DNA of 8,473 nucleotides from SYFY01 sp031385325 (GTDB taxonomy: Bacteria; Pseudomonadota; Gammaproteobacteria; Pseudomonadales; Azotimanducaceae). The position numbers and the translations under genes are program-made. The notes below the pieces were generated by a model. It was not told the DNA's origin, ran no database searches, and saw nothing but the letters and a program-made list of their open reading frames with translations. The DNA is taken from assembly GCA_031385325.1 (NCBI GenBank), contig JANNBJ010000048.1, forward strand, positions 1 to 8,473, in the 5' to 3' direction. Positions within the stretch are counted from its first letter, which is position 1. Each line of letters opens with the position of its first letter. Of this stretch, positions 1 to 6,360 are shown one piece after another.

Positions 1-766
1 CCAAAGCGCGGAAACTGACGGACCGCATCCCTGGCAAGTCAAATGGTGGGCGAGTGTTGCGAGGCTGGCGTTCTATCATCGGACTTACACCCGCTGGTCT
101 CGTAAGTACTTCACTTCACACGAAGTATTCGGCAAGGAACACTGGGCGAAGGTCAAAGGCCCCTGCATCGTCATCGCCAACCATACCAGCCACTTCGACC
201 AGATGTGCCTGATGAAAGCCCTGCCCTGGCGGGTTCGCCTCAATCTGTTTTTTGGGGCGGCTGCCGACCGCTGGTTTCTCAAGGGGCGCAAGGAGATCGA
301 GCTGCGACCGTGGTATCAGTCCCTGATCGCCGGCTTGTACCCGATACACCGGGGCGGCGGTTCGAAAACTCTCGATTATCCAAAATGGTTACTGGATCAA
401 GGCGCCAATCTGATGCTGTTTCCAGAGGGTACACGCGCACGCGGGCGAAGCTTGTCGCCCTTCAAACACGGGGCGGCAATTCTGGCTCTCGAAAAGGGCG
501 TGCCGATCGTGCCCGTTTATCTCGAAGGCCTGAAACACATTCGACCACCTGGCAAAAAGCAGGCTGAGCCAGGACCGGTTGCAGCACACGTGCTGGAACC
601 ACTGTTCTTTGCGCCTGGAACCAAGGTGCCGGAAGCCACTGAAATGGTGTATCGAGCCATGCGGGAAGCCCACAACCAGGCACTGGCCCGAGAAGATGAA
701 CGACGCTCACGGAGGCCTTCTCTGCCGGCAGAATTGGTACACGCAGAAAGCACAAACCCGCAATAA
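1..766 (+). CDS. plsC: PlsC-type 1-acyl-glycerol-3-phosphate acyltransferase, 5'-truncated by window edge
   Basis: The frame is open from base 2 to the TAA at 764-766, giving 254 visible residues. No start codon lies before the conserved block, so the N-terminus is outside the window; the ATG at 203 would cut off the active site and is not the start. Numbering from the edge, HTSHFD (61-66) is the HX4D catalytic box, FPEGTR (140-145) is the lysophosphatidate-binding block, and VPIVPV (167-172) is block IV. These are the signature of the PlsC/LPLAT acyltransferase fold, which transfers an acyl chain to the sn-2 position of lysophosphatidate to make phosphatidate, at the inner face of the membrane. 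The tail (about 225-254) is charged and probably disordered. A storage-lipid role, feeding the WS/DGAT nearby, is inferred from context only. It could be a stand-alone enzyme or the last domain of a larger fusion; the window cannot tell. Confidence 0.9.
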   Translation, partial: QSAETDGPHPWQVKWWASVARLAFYHRTYTRWSRKYFTSHEVFGKEHWAKVKGPCIVIANHTSHFDQMCLMKALPWRVRLNLFFGAAADRWFLKGRKEIELRPWYQSLIAGLYPIHRGGGSKTLDYPKWLLDQGANLMLFPEGTRARGRSLSPFKHGAAILALEKGVPIVPVYLEGLKHIRPPGKKQAEPGPVAAHVLEPLFFAPGTKVPEATEMVYRAMREAHNQALAREDERRSRRPSLPAELVHAESTNPQ

Positions 767-777
767 AGCGGGTTTGT
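752..777 (+). terminator. Hairpin at plsC end, stop codon in the loop
   Basis: A perfect 10-bp inverted repeat (752-761 with 768-777) encloses the 6-base loop AATAAA, which contains the TAA stop of the acyltransferase gene. The arm pairs acaaacccgc with gcgggtttgt. It lies exactly where a terminator is expected, between two convergent genes. There is no clean T-run after the stem, so it may work as a weak or factor-assisted terminator, or as a 3' mRNA-stabilising stem. Confidence 0.55.
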
Positions 778-797
778 CGTGACCTCCATCCGGCGTG

Positions 798-839
798 GCT
801 ACGCCACTATCTGTAAATGCTGCGCCACTATCCGGAAGT
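798..839. repeat. Two tandem 21-bp imperfect repeat units, possible IS-end relic
   Basis: Unit 1 is 798-818 and unit 2 is 819-839. They share gct-[a/g]cgccactatc and differ mostly in the last third; a third partial copy (gctgcgcc) begins at 840. The first unit also forms a small hairpin (gtggc 795-799 with gccac 803-807). Multiple subterminal repeats of about 20 bp are a known trait of IS21-family transposon ends, and the motif cgccactatccgg looks like those ends to me from memory. No transposase gene or matching second end is visible, so this would be a relic at most. Confidence 0.4.
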
Positions 840-844
840 GCTGC

Positions 845-862
845 GCCGGACTCAGGTCCGGC
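845..862 (-). terminator. Small GC-rich hairpin 3' of the phasin gene
   Basis: A 7-bp perfect stem (gccggac 845-851 with gtccggc 856-862) with a 4-base loop sits 18 bases past the phasin stop on the minus strand. It is well placed to end the phasin transcript, but no T-run follows it in either direction, so termination is only inferred. Confidence 0.35.
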
Positions 863-880
863 TAAACACCGATGAGATCT

Positions 881-1210
881 TCAGGCAGCCTTTGCTGCTT
901 CTGCAGGCTTGGCGGTCTCAACCACTTGACGCCAGAGCGCGCCATTGGCTTCTACGGCTTCCTTGACCAGTTCGCCACGGGCCTTGAACGTTTCCTGCGT
1001 GCCGTTCCAGAGCTGCTCGGCATACGCGCGCTGCAGTTCGAAGAATGACTGTACATCTTTGACTTCTGGCAGCTTCTTGCCGAACTCCTGGTTGAACTCG
1101 ACGTACTTGCGCACGCTCTGACCGTCGAACTCGGCCAGCTTGCGCATCCATTCAGCGTTGACTTCGAGCAGATCACGGCCGAACTGCACGGACTTTTCAA
1201 TTGGATTCAT
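881..1210 (-). CDS. phaP: Phasin family protein (PHA granule-associated)
   Basis: This encodes a 109-aa protein that starts with MNPIEKSVQFGRDLL. It is almost all helical, rich in Ala, Glu, Gln and Lys, with aromatic residues spaced along amphipathic helices (FFELQRAYAEQLW at 52-64, ALWRQVVE at 91-98) and a short Ala/Lys-rich tail. This is the pattern of Phasin_2-type phasins, small non-enzymatic proteins that coat polyhydroxyalkanoate granules and control their number and size. The length is normal for the family. The ATG at 1208-1210 is preceded by a modest AGG about nine bases upstream. It is the last gene of the minus-strand train but is separated from the lipase by 224 bp with its own promoter-like region, so it is probably also transcribed separately. 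The PHA synthase 3.4 kb away supports the call. Confidence 0.9.
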   Translation of the reverse strand: MNPIEKSVQFGRDLLEVNAEWMRKLAEFDGQSVRKYVEFNQEFGKKLPEVKDVQSFFELQRAYAEQLWNGTQETFKARGELVKEAVEANGALWRQVVETAKPAEAAKAA

Positions 1211-1434
1211 GATGCGTTACCTAAATTGTGTTTCTGGGCTGTGTTTACGGGCGGCTCTGTCAGGAGCTCTGTGCGCGATATCATTTGCTGCACCGCACAA
1301 CGAAACGCATTGTGCACCACAGCATAAACCTTGGCAAGTACTTTTTTAAGGTCTCTAAAATTTAACTAATTAGTTATATTTCAATATTTTACGTTATCAG
1401 GCTGGGAATTGCGCCGCAACATACCGCACATTTT
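1211..1434 (-). promoter_or_regulatory. Intergenic regulatory region upstream of the phasin gene
   Basis: This gap has two parts. Bases 1340-1400 are strongly AT-rich, unlike the rest of the window. On the minus strand they hold a TTGAAA (plus 1379-1384) that could be a -35 box with a weak ATTTTA -10 (1356-1361) at 17 bp, and a TATAAC (1373-1378) that could be an alternative -10 box. Bases 1280-1330 are rich in TGC/GCA words. No convincing ORF lies here. A 5' leader of roughly 140 nt is implied if these boxes are used. Promoter placement is inference from sequence only. Confidence 0.45.
1363..1376. promoter_or_regulatory. 14-bp perfect palindrome, candidate operator of the phasin gene
   Basis: taactaattagtta is identical to its reverse complement over all 14 bases. 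It overlaps the best promoter-like boxes upstream of the phasin gene, a position suited to repression. Size and symmetry fit a dimeric helix-turn-helix repressor such as a TetR-family protein. No regulator gene lies in the window, so the binding protein is unknown. The AT-rich setting makes a chance palindrome somewhat more likely. Confidence 0.45.
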
Positions 1435-2124
1435 TTAGCAGCATTTGGACAGCAAACGGGCCAGAAGAAGGAATACTTCTGCGTTGCAGCCCATGCCGAC
1501 ATGCGAAGAGGTCACTTCGTGATGTTCGATATGCACGTTGTTCGGATCGATGCTCGCTTGCCACGCAACGACCCCGTCCGACTTCGAATAGATCGAGTGC
1601 ACGGGGCAGAGAATCGGCACCTTTTCCCTTTCACGCTGCAATTGAGCGCCTTGCGCAGGCGTTACGTTGCTGCTTTGCAGCACCCAGAATCCGATCGATG
1701 AAGCCGAAAGTCCACCCTGGATCGGGGTGCCCATCGTCGTCACACTCTGGACGCGCTGCACATCCCTTCTCGCCAGCTCCCTGGCCAGAATCCCGCCCCG
1801 ACTCCAGCCAATCAGTTGTACGGGCCTGGAGGCCTGCGTCGCAAGCATCTGTACTCGCGGTATAAGTTCCTCGATCAAGCTGTGCATAGGACCACGATTG
1901 GCGCCAGCACCCCAACCGACCGCCGCGTAGCCGAGGCTATTGAGGAATCGGCGTAGCAGCCAGGTTGAGGCGTCATCTGCCATGAATCCAGGCAACACCA
2001 TGACCGGGCCGGACCCGCGCGGTGCCTGCAATCTCAGTATTGGAAGCTGGGCAAGCAGGGCGGCCGCTTCGAGAGCAATTCGCCCTTCCAGCGCCTGTTT
2101 GAATACGGAAGGCGGCTGGATCAT
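1435..2124 (-). CDS. Alpha/beta-hydrolase, lipase/esterase-like
   Basis: The product has 229 aa. The strand-turn LPGF (44-47) fits the oxyanion-hole region. GWSRGG (106-111) is the nucleophile elbow with Ser108 in a G-x-S-x-G box. SKSDGVV (181-187) offers Asp183 and SSHVGM (206-211) offers His208, giving a complete Ser-Asp-His triad in the right order. No signal peptide or lipoprotein box is seen, so a cytoplasmic enzyme is likely. Substrate cannot be read from the sequence; triacylglycerol, wax ester or another acyl ester are all possible, and a role in mobilising stored lipid is inferred from the neighbouring WS/DGAT and phasin genes. The ATG lies 8 bp after the GNAT stop with no strong Shine-Dalgarno sequence, which suggests translational coupling in one operon. 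An intracellular PHA depolymerase is a less likely alternative. Confidence 0.8.
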   Translation of the reverse strand: MIQPPSVFKQALEGRIALEAAALLAQLPILRLQAPRGSGPVMVLPGFMADDASTWLLRRFLNSLGYAAVGWGAGANRGPMHSLIEELIPRVQMLATQASRPVQLIGWSRGGILARELARRDVQRVQSVTTMGTPIQGGLSASSIGFWVLQSSNVTPAQGAQLQREREKVPILCPVHSIYSKSDGVVAWQASIDPNNVHIEHHEVTSSHVGMGCNAEVFLLLARLLSKCC

Positions 2125-2132
2125 TGAGGCCG

Positions 2133-2735
2133 CTACAGTCGAAGTGCCTGATCGTCCTGATCGGTAAACCCATCGATGTCATGCGACATGATGACAAGAT
2201 CATGGGAACGTCCGCGGCGGTCTTCCACATAGTCAGCAAGCAGCGCCTCCGGCATGAAGCCCAGACGTTTGAATGCTGCCTGCGAACCCAGCTGGTCCGG
2301 CGTCATATGAGCCATGATCTTTCGCAATCCCAAACCTCGAGCGACGTCGAAAATCTTGGCAATCAGCTGTCGGCCGAGACCCAGGCTACGGTAGTCAGAC
2401 GCCAGATTGACGCGAATCTCGCCCACTCGCCGAGTCCAGCGCGCCGGATTGCGATCAACCGTCGCATATCCAGCCAACCGATCACCATCAAATGCCAGGA
2501 GCGATATCGTCGTACCTGCCGCGATATTGGCCAACCAGTTCGCAACCGCTGAAGCCTGAGTGATATCAACCCGCAGGAAGAGCAGGTCATCTTCAGGCAG
2601 ACCACGCGCAAACTGCAGAATGGCTTCGTCATCGCCCGGCTTCGCCAAACGCAGCTCAACCATGCGTTTGTCGTTCAACGCCACCTTGATCGGGAAACGG
2701 TCCAGCAACGGTTGCACAGAATTCAGATCGGTCAT
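2133..2735 (-). CDS. GNAT family N-acetyltransferase
   Basis: The product has 200 aa. The acetyl-CoA binding motif A is seen as R-S-L-G-L-G (116-121, the Q/R-x-x-G-x-G/A signature), preceded by the strand GEIRVNL (105-111) and followed by a helix and by AAFKRLGF (153-160), the usual motif B element near the end of the fold. The first 30 or so residues are an extension before the start of the GNAT core (VELRLAKPGD at 26-35). Substrate is unknown; the family includes protein, amine and antibiotic acetyltransferases. An AGGA about ten bases before the ATG supports the start. It is sandwiched between WS/DGAT (32 bp upstream) and the lipase (8 bp downstream), so it is almost surely co-transcribed with lipid genes. 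Its place there is not explained by known biochemistry; acetylation of one of the neighbouring proteins is a speculation. Confidence 0.88.
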   Translation of the reverse strand: MTDLNSVQPLLDRFPIKVALNDKRMVELRLAKPGDDEAILQFARGLPEDDLLFLRVDITQASAVANWLANIAAGTTISLLAFDGDRLAGYATVDRNPARWTRRVGEIRVNLASDYRSLGLGRQLIAKIFDVARGLGLRKIMAHMTPDQLGSQAAFKRLGFMPEALLADYVEDRRGRSHDLVIMSHDIDGFTDQDDQALRL

Positions 2736-2767
2736 GTTGTTATTTTCCTGGTTGGCGACAAAAGCGG

Positions 2768-4231
2768 TCAGTTGGCCGCAGCGTTGGTGGATGCCGAATC
2801 GTCTTGTGACAAGTCGGCCGCAGCCAACAACTCGGCAAACGCATCCACTACACCATCGGCCATTACATTCAAGTCGGGCAGCAATCGCGGATCGCTGATG
2901 AAATTGAAGTACAGGCCCTGGTTATAACTCACCACGGCGATGCCATAGCCGATATTGCCGTTGAGCATGAGAACGGCGAGTGAATCGCTGATTCGATGCC
3001 CAAGCAGATATTGCGCTGTCTGCACACCGGGAATGTTGGTGCACGTGAAGTTGTATCCCACCATCGGCAGGCGCGGCGCGAAACTTGGCGGTACCGGCAA
3101 TGGAAATCGGGCGGCAATCGCCGTCGGATCAAAGGCCGAACCTACCAGCAACGTTGGCGCCATTGTCAACGGCGGCATCGATGGCATGCTCTCCATCATC
3201 AACTCCATCGCCTGCGCTTCGCGGTTCTGCTTGATGTGCTCGGTCTCCCAGCGCACCTTGCGTAGTCGCTCGGTAATTTCCATGGGTTCGGCACCGAACA
3301 TCGGGAAGATGCCCGACACCCGATTGCCCAGCGCACCCTTTTCATCTTCGCGTCGCACACTCACCGGCACCATGACACGCAGGTGCCGCTCTGCCACTCG
3401 TTCCTTGTGCAGCGCCATGTAACGCGCTGCCGATTCAACTACGAGCGCCAGCACAACATCATTGACCGTGCCACCGAAGGATCTGCGTATGTTGCGGAAC
3501 GCACCGAACGGGAGGCGACGCCATTCGAACCGACGCTTCGGCCCGATCATCGACGCATTCCAGGGCGCAGTAACCACGGGCTCGGAGATGAAGCGTGTCA
3601 TCGATTCGGCGGCGCGGCGGAGCAGTTCGGCGCGCCCTGCACTGTTTTCCTGACTACCAAACTGCAGCCGCCATTTTTCTGCGGTTTCTGCGGCAGCTTC
3701 GCTGGTCAGTTCAAAGGGAGTTGGTGCCGGAGCAGGCCGCCAGGCTTTGGTCGGTGCCGGAGTGGGTGGCGGATCTTTTTGCAAATCAAACAGGATCAGC
3801 GAAATGTCGATACCGGATGCACCATCCACCAGGGCGTGATGTCCCATGGATAACAAAACGGTGTGACCACTCACGCCTTCAATCAGAACCATCATCCACA
3901 GTGGCTTGTCGCGCGGCAGCAAAGGCTCGGTGAGTTTGATGCTCGCCTGTATGGCTTCTTCCAGCGAAGTTCCTGATGCCACCTTGTGGGATCGCACGTG
4001 GTGTTTGAGATCGAAGTCCGGATCATCGATCCACTTCGGATGCGCGATGTTGAACGGCACAAAGGCCAATCTTTGCCGGTAGCGCGGGATCAGATGCAAT
4101 CGGGACGCCATGTGATCCATGAACGTCGCGAAGGATATTTCGCCGTCGATGACGGTTATGGTGGCACCGTGCATCGGACCACTGGCAGTTTCTGCATAAA
4201 GGAACGAAGCGTCGTGATCAGTCAGCCGCAT
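2768..4231 (-). CDS. Wax ester synthase / diacylglycerol acyltransferase (WS/DGAT)
   Basis: The product has 487 aa, the usual length for this bifunctional bacterial family. It transfers an acyl group from acyl-CoA to a fatty alcohol (wax ester) or to diacylglycerol (triacylglycerol), at the cytoplasmic membrane and the surface of lipid inclusions. The catalytic HHxxxDG motif is intact at 131-137 (HHALVDG), following LLSMG. The ND motif typical of the C-terminal domain is at 257-258 (TVNDVV), GNRVSG is at 302-307, and the TNIPG element is at 398-402. A Pro/Ala-rich linker (154-172) joins the two domains. The ATG is followed by RLTDHDASFLY, a typical family N-terminus. Only a weak GAG lies ahead of it. 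The gene follows the DUF6489 gene by 97 bp and precedes GNAT by 32 bp. Whether it prefers wax ester or triacylglycerol cannot be told from sequence. Confidence 0.95.
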   Translation of the reverse strand: MRLTDHDASFLYAETASGPMHGATITVIDGEISFATFMDHMASRLHLIPRYRQRLAFVPFNIAHPKWIDDPDFDLKHHVRSHKVASGTSLEEAIQASIKLTEPLLPRDKPLWMMVLIEGVSGHTVLLSMGHHALVDGASGIDISLILFDLQKDPPPTPAPTKAWRPAPAPTPFELTSEAAAETAEKWRLQFGSQENSAGRAELLRRAAESMTRFISEPVVTAPWNASMIGPKRRFEWRRLPFGAFRNIRRSFGGTVNDVVLALVVESAARYMALHKERVAERHLRVMVPVSVRREDEKGALGNRVSGIFPMFGAEPMEITERLRKVRWETEHIKQNREAQAMELMMESMPSMPPLTMAPTLLVGSAFDPTAIAARFPLPVPPSFAPRLPMVGYNFTCTNIPGVQTAQYLLGHRISDSLAVLMLNGNIGYGIAVVSYNQGLYFNFISDPRLLPDLNVMADGVVDAFAELLAAADLSQDDSASTNAAAN

Positions 4232-4328
4232 GGGATTCTCGTCGCGCGTTAATCGCTTTTAATACCGGAGTTGATTTCAGGACAGGGGTCGAACCACTCT
4301 TGGTGGGATCGTGCGCGCAGGCTCAGCA

Positions 4329-4562
4329 CTATTTGTCGCTACGAGTGCCGCTCGCTGCTGACACCATGGAGAGAAAACCCTGCCATGGCGCCATGGCGCC
4401 CGCAAACATGTTGCGAACGAATTCTTCACGTTGGCCCTGACTGGTCTGAAAGCCCTCGCTGAACCGTTCCAGCATCTGTTGCTGGAATCCTTGCACATCC
4501 GGTAACCCCATGAAGCGACGCAATTCCTCGGGCGAAATATCGACTTCGACATTGATTTTCAT
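4329..4562 (-). CDS. Small DUF6489-like protein, divergent from phaC
   Basis: The product has 77 aa and begins MKINVEVDISPEELRRFMGL. The pattern of an opening beta-strand, a D-x-S/T-PEE-RRF-GLPDV stretch (8-23), a helical middle and a hydrophobic C-terminal segment (FAGAMAPWQGFLSM, 53-66) is what I recall of the DUF6489 family of proteobacteria, whose function is unknown. AAGGAAG nine bases before the ATG is a strong ribosome site and decides this start; the same frame stays open upstream to about 4871 but only across phaC, so a longer form is rejected. The gene heads the minus-strand train and lies 69 bp from phaC, back to back. Its amphipathic helix and Trp/Phe-rich end would suit binding to a granule or membrane surface, which is inference. 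Family assignment is from memory of the motif. Confidence 0.75.
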   Translation of the reverse strand: MKINVEVDISPEELRRFMGLPDVQGFQQQMLERFSEGFQTSQGQREEFVRNMFAGAMAPWQGFLSMVSAASGTRSDK

Positions 4563-4631
4563 GGTGAGCGGCTTCCTTTGTGTGCTGTGCAGCATACTCA
4601 AAATGGATATTCGGGACGAGAGAAACGTATC
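4563..4631. promoter_or_regulatory. Divergent intergenic region between DUF6489 gene and phaC
   Basis: Only 69 bp separate the two start codons, so promoters for both must overlap here or lie inside the neighbouring genes. I find no convincing -35/-10 pair. The one structured element is tgctg-tg-cagca (4583-4594), a 5-bp inverted repeat with a 2-base centre. The 8-mer gtgcagca (4587-4594) reappears on the minus strand ahead of the phasin gene (plus 1286-1293), in the same orientation relative to its gene. A shared regulator is possible. Confidence 0.35.
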
Positions 4632-6356
4632 ATGTTCCTGACACGCGACACCGGAAAACACATGGCGGTCCAACCTTCTGCAGACACCAATCCCGAGCGC
4701 GTCGCCGAACACACGGAGGGTGTCGCCCTGTCGGGACTGTTGGGCGCCAACCCCGAGACGATCCTCGCCAACTGGCAGACTTTCGCAGGTCAGGTTGGCA
4801 AACAACCGGAACTGATGTTCCGCCTGCAGCTGCAATATCAGGCTGAGCTGGCTGCAATCTGGCTGGGACAAACCGATACCGCAGCAGATGCACGCGATCC
4901 AGACGACTCGCGCTTTGCCGATCCGGCGTGGCGGGAAGATCCTTACTTCAGTCGCTTACGTCGAGCCTACTTCGCCTGGACTCGCACCCTCGACAGCTGG
5001 ATCAACCAGGCCGAACTCGAAGGCATTGATCGTCAGCGAGCCGCATTTCTGCTGGAAATGGCCAAGGAAGTGTTTGCGCCGGTGAATTCGCCTTACACCC
5101 CGGAGACCATCAAACGCGCGATCGAAACCCGTGGCGAAAGTCTCGTCAAAGGCATCGGCAACTTTCTCGATGATCAGGCCAACAATCACGGCTACCCGGC
5201 GATCGCTGACCGCTCTGCTTTCAAGGTGGGCCTCGACGTGGCACCAACACCCGGCAAAGTGGTCTATCGCGATGAGATGCTGGAAGTCATCCAGTACGTT
5301 CCAACCACACCCAGTGTGTATCGCCAACCGCTGCTATACGTGTTTTCTCAGGTCAACCGCTTCTACCTGGGCGACCTGACGCACGATCGCAGTTTGTTCC
5401 AGCAACTTCTGGCCGACGGAATCCAGGTGTTTGCTGTCAGCTGGCGCAATCCACTGCCAGAGCACTCCAATTGGTCATTGGCCAGTTATGCCGCCGGAGT
5501 CATTCGTGCCATCTCCGTGGTACGCAGTATCTGCAAGGTCAGACGAGTCGATCTGATGGGGCTGTGCGCCGGCGGCCTGACCGCGACGGCCGCGGCTGGT
5601 GTTCTGCAGGCACGTGGCAAACAGTGGATCAAGTCACTCTCCCTGTTTGTATCCATCCTCGACAACCAGCCAGGCGACAGCGATTTCACACTCTTTGTGA
5701 CCGACGAGTCCGTGGCATCACAGAAATCGCGCGTGCGGGCGCAGGGCATGATGAAAGAGCGCGATATCCTGGAAATGTTCGCGATGTTGCGCCTCGACGA
5801 AAGTATCTTCAGCTTCGTGCGAAGCAACTACTATCGCGGTGAGGCGCCGCTGGCCCATCCACTCCTGTTCTGGTCCATGGACTACACCCGCGTCCCGGCC
5901 GAGATGCAATGCGACTTCATCGATCTGGCACATCACAACGCCATGGCACTTGGCGAACTCGACATGCTTGATCAGCGCATCAACCTGAAGGACATCGATT
6001 GTCCGGTCTACATCATGGCCGGCTCCACCGACCACATTACCCCGTGGCGCGGTTGTTATCGCAGCGCGCATCTGTTTGGCGGGAAGGTCAAATTTGTGCT
6101 GACGAATCAGAACCACACCCAAACCATCAGCGCCAAGGCCGACAATCCACACTTGCGCTACTGGCTGCGCAACGACGCACCAACTGAAGCGGATGAGTGG
6201 CTGCGCGGCGCCGATGAACATTCAGGTGACTGGCGACACCACTGGATCAAGTGGCTGCAATCGCGGTCACGTCGAGTGGACGCGCCTCGCAAACAAGGGA
6301 ACAAACTTTTTCCCGCTATCGACAACGCTCCAGGGCGTTACGTTCTGGAGCGATAA
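4632..6356 (+). CDS. phaC: Polyhydroxyalkanoate synthase, class I type
   Basis: The product has 574 aa from the ATG at 4632, within the class I range. It polymerises (R)-3-hydroxyacyl-CoA into polyhydroxyalkanoate at the granule surface. The PhaC N-terminal domain covers roughly residues 80-250, with FAVSWRNP at 267-274, a family hallmark. The lipase-like box is GLCAG (310-314) with Cys312 as nucleophile. GSTDHITPW (464-472) supplies Asp467, and NQNHTQT (492-498) supplies His495, completing a Cys-Asp-His triad. WSMD (414-417) and the C-terminal APGRYV (566-571) also match the family. The usual G-H-I around the histidine is replaced by N-H-T. The frame stays open upstream to a TTG at 4578, which is unlikely as the start; GAGAG sits about 10 bases before 4632, while the ATG at 4662 (MAVQPS) is an alternative. 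No phaE or phaR partner subunit, nor phaA or phaB, is in the window. Confidence 0.95.
   Translation: MFLTRDTGKHMAVQPSADTNPERVAEHTEGVALSGLLGANPETILANWQTFAGQVGKQPELMFRLQLQYQAELAAIWLGQTDTAADARDPDDSRFADPAWREDPYFSRLRRAYFAWTRTLDSWINQAELEGIDRQRAAFLLEMAKEVFAPVNSPYTPETIKRAIETRGESLVKGIGNFLDDQANNHGYPAIADRSAFKVGLDVAPTPGKVVYRDEMLEVIQYVPTTPSVYRQPLLYVFSQVNRFYLGDLTHDRSLFQQLLADGIQVFAVSWRNPLPEHSNWSLASYAAGVIRAISVVRSICKVRRVDLMGLCAGGLTATAAAGVLQARGKQWIKSLSLFVSILDNQPGDSDFTLFVTDESVASQKSRVRAQGMMKERDILEMFAMLRLDESIFSFVRSNYYRGEAPLAHPLLFWSMDYTRVPAEMQCDFIDLAHHNAMALGELDMLDQRINLKDIDCPVYIMAGSTDHITPWRGCYRSAHLFGGKVKFVLTNQNHTQTISAKADNPHLRYWLRNDAPTEADEWLRGADEHSGDWRHHWIKWLQSRSRRVDAPRKQGNKLFPAIDNAPGRYVLER
6326..6352. terminator. 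Hairpin at the phaC 3' end, possible bidirectional terminator
   Basis: A perfect 8-bp stem (cgctccag 6326-6333 with ctggagcg 6345-6352) and an 11-base loop end two bases before the phaC stop. On the minus strand it lies just past the dehydrogenase stop and is followed by TTGT. The two genes converge with 4 bp between stops, so any terminator has to be inside coding sequence; this is the best candidate. There is no strong T-run. Confidence 0.4.
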
Positions 6357-6360
6357 GCCA

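Noticed and set aside
3383..3853. Plus-strand open frame of 156 codons inside the WS/DGAT gene
   Set aside because: It is antisense to a gene with an intact catalytic motif and full length, and its product has no recognisable features.
4285..4305. Minus-strand ggttcgacccc, resembling a tRNA T-arm
   Set aside because: The flanking bases do not form the 5-bp T-stem, and no acceptor, D or anticodon arms are found nearby. Chance match between two genes.
4383..4400. Overlapping palindromes ccatggcgccatgg and ggcgccatggcgcc
   Set aside because: They fall inside the DUF6489 coding region and are explained by its codons for Gly-Ala-Met-Ala-Pro-Trp. Nothing places a regulatory site here.
4563..4871. 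N-terminal extension of the DUF6489 frame to 180 aa
   Set aside because: The extension lies wholly antisense to the phaC 5' region. The internal ATG at 4560-4562 has a strong AAGGAAG site and the conserved family start.
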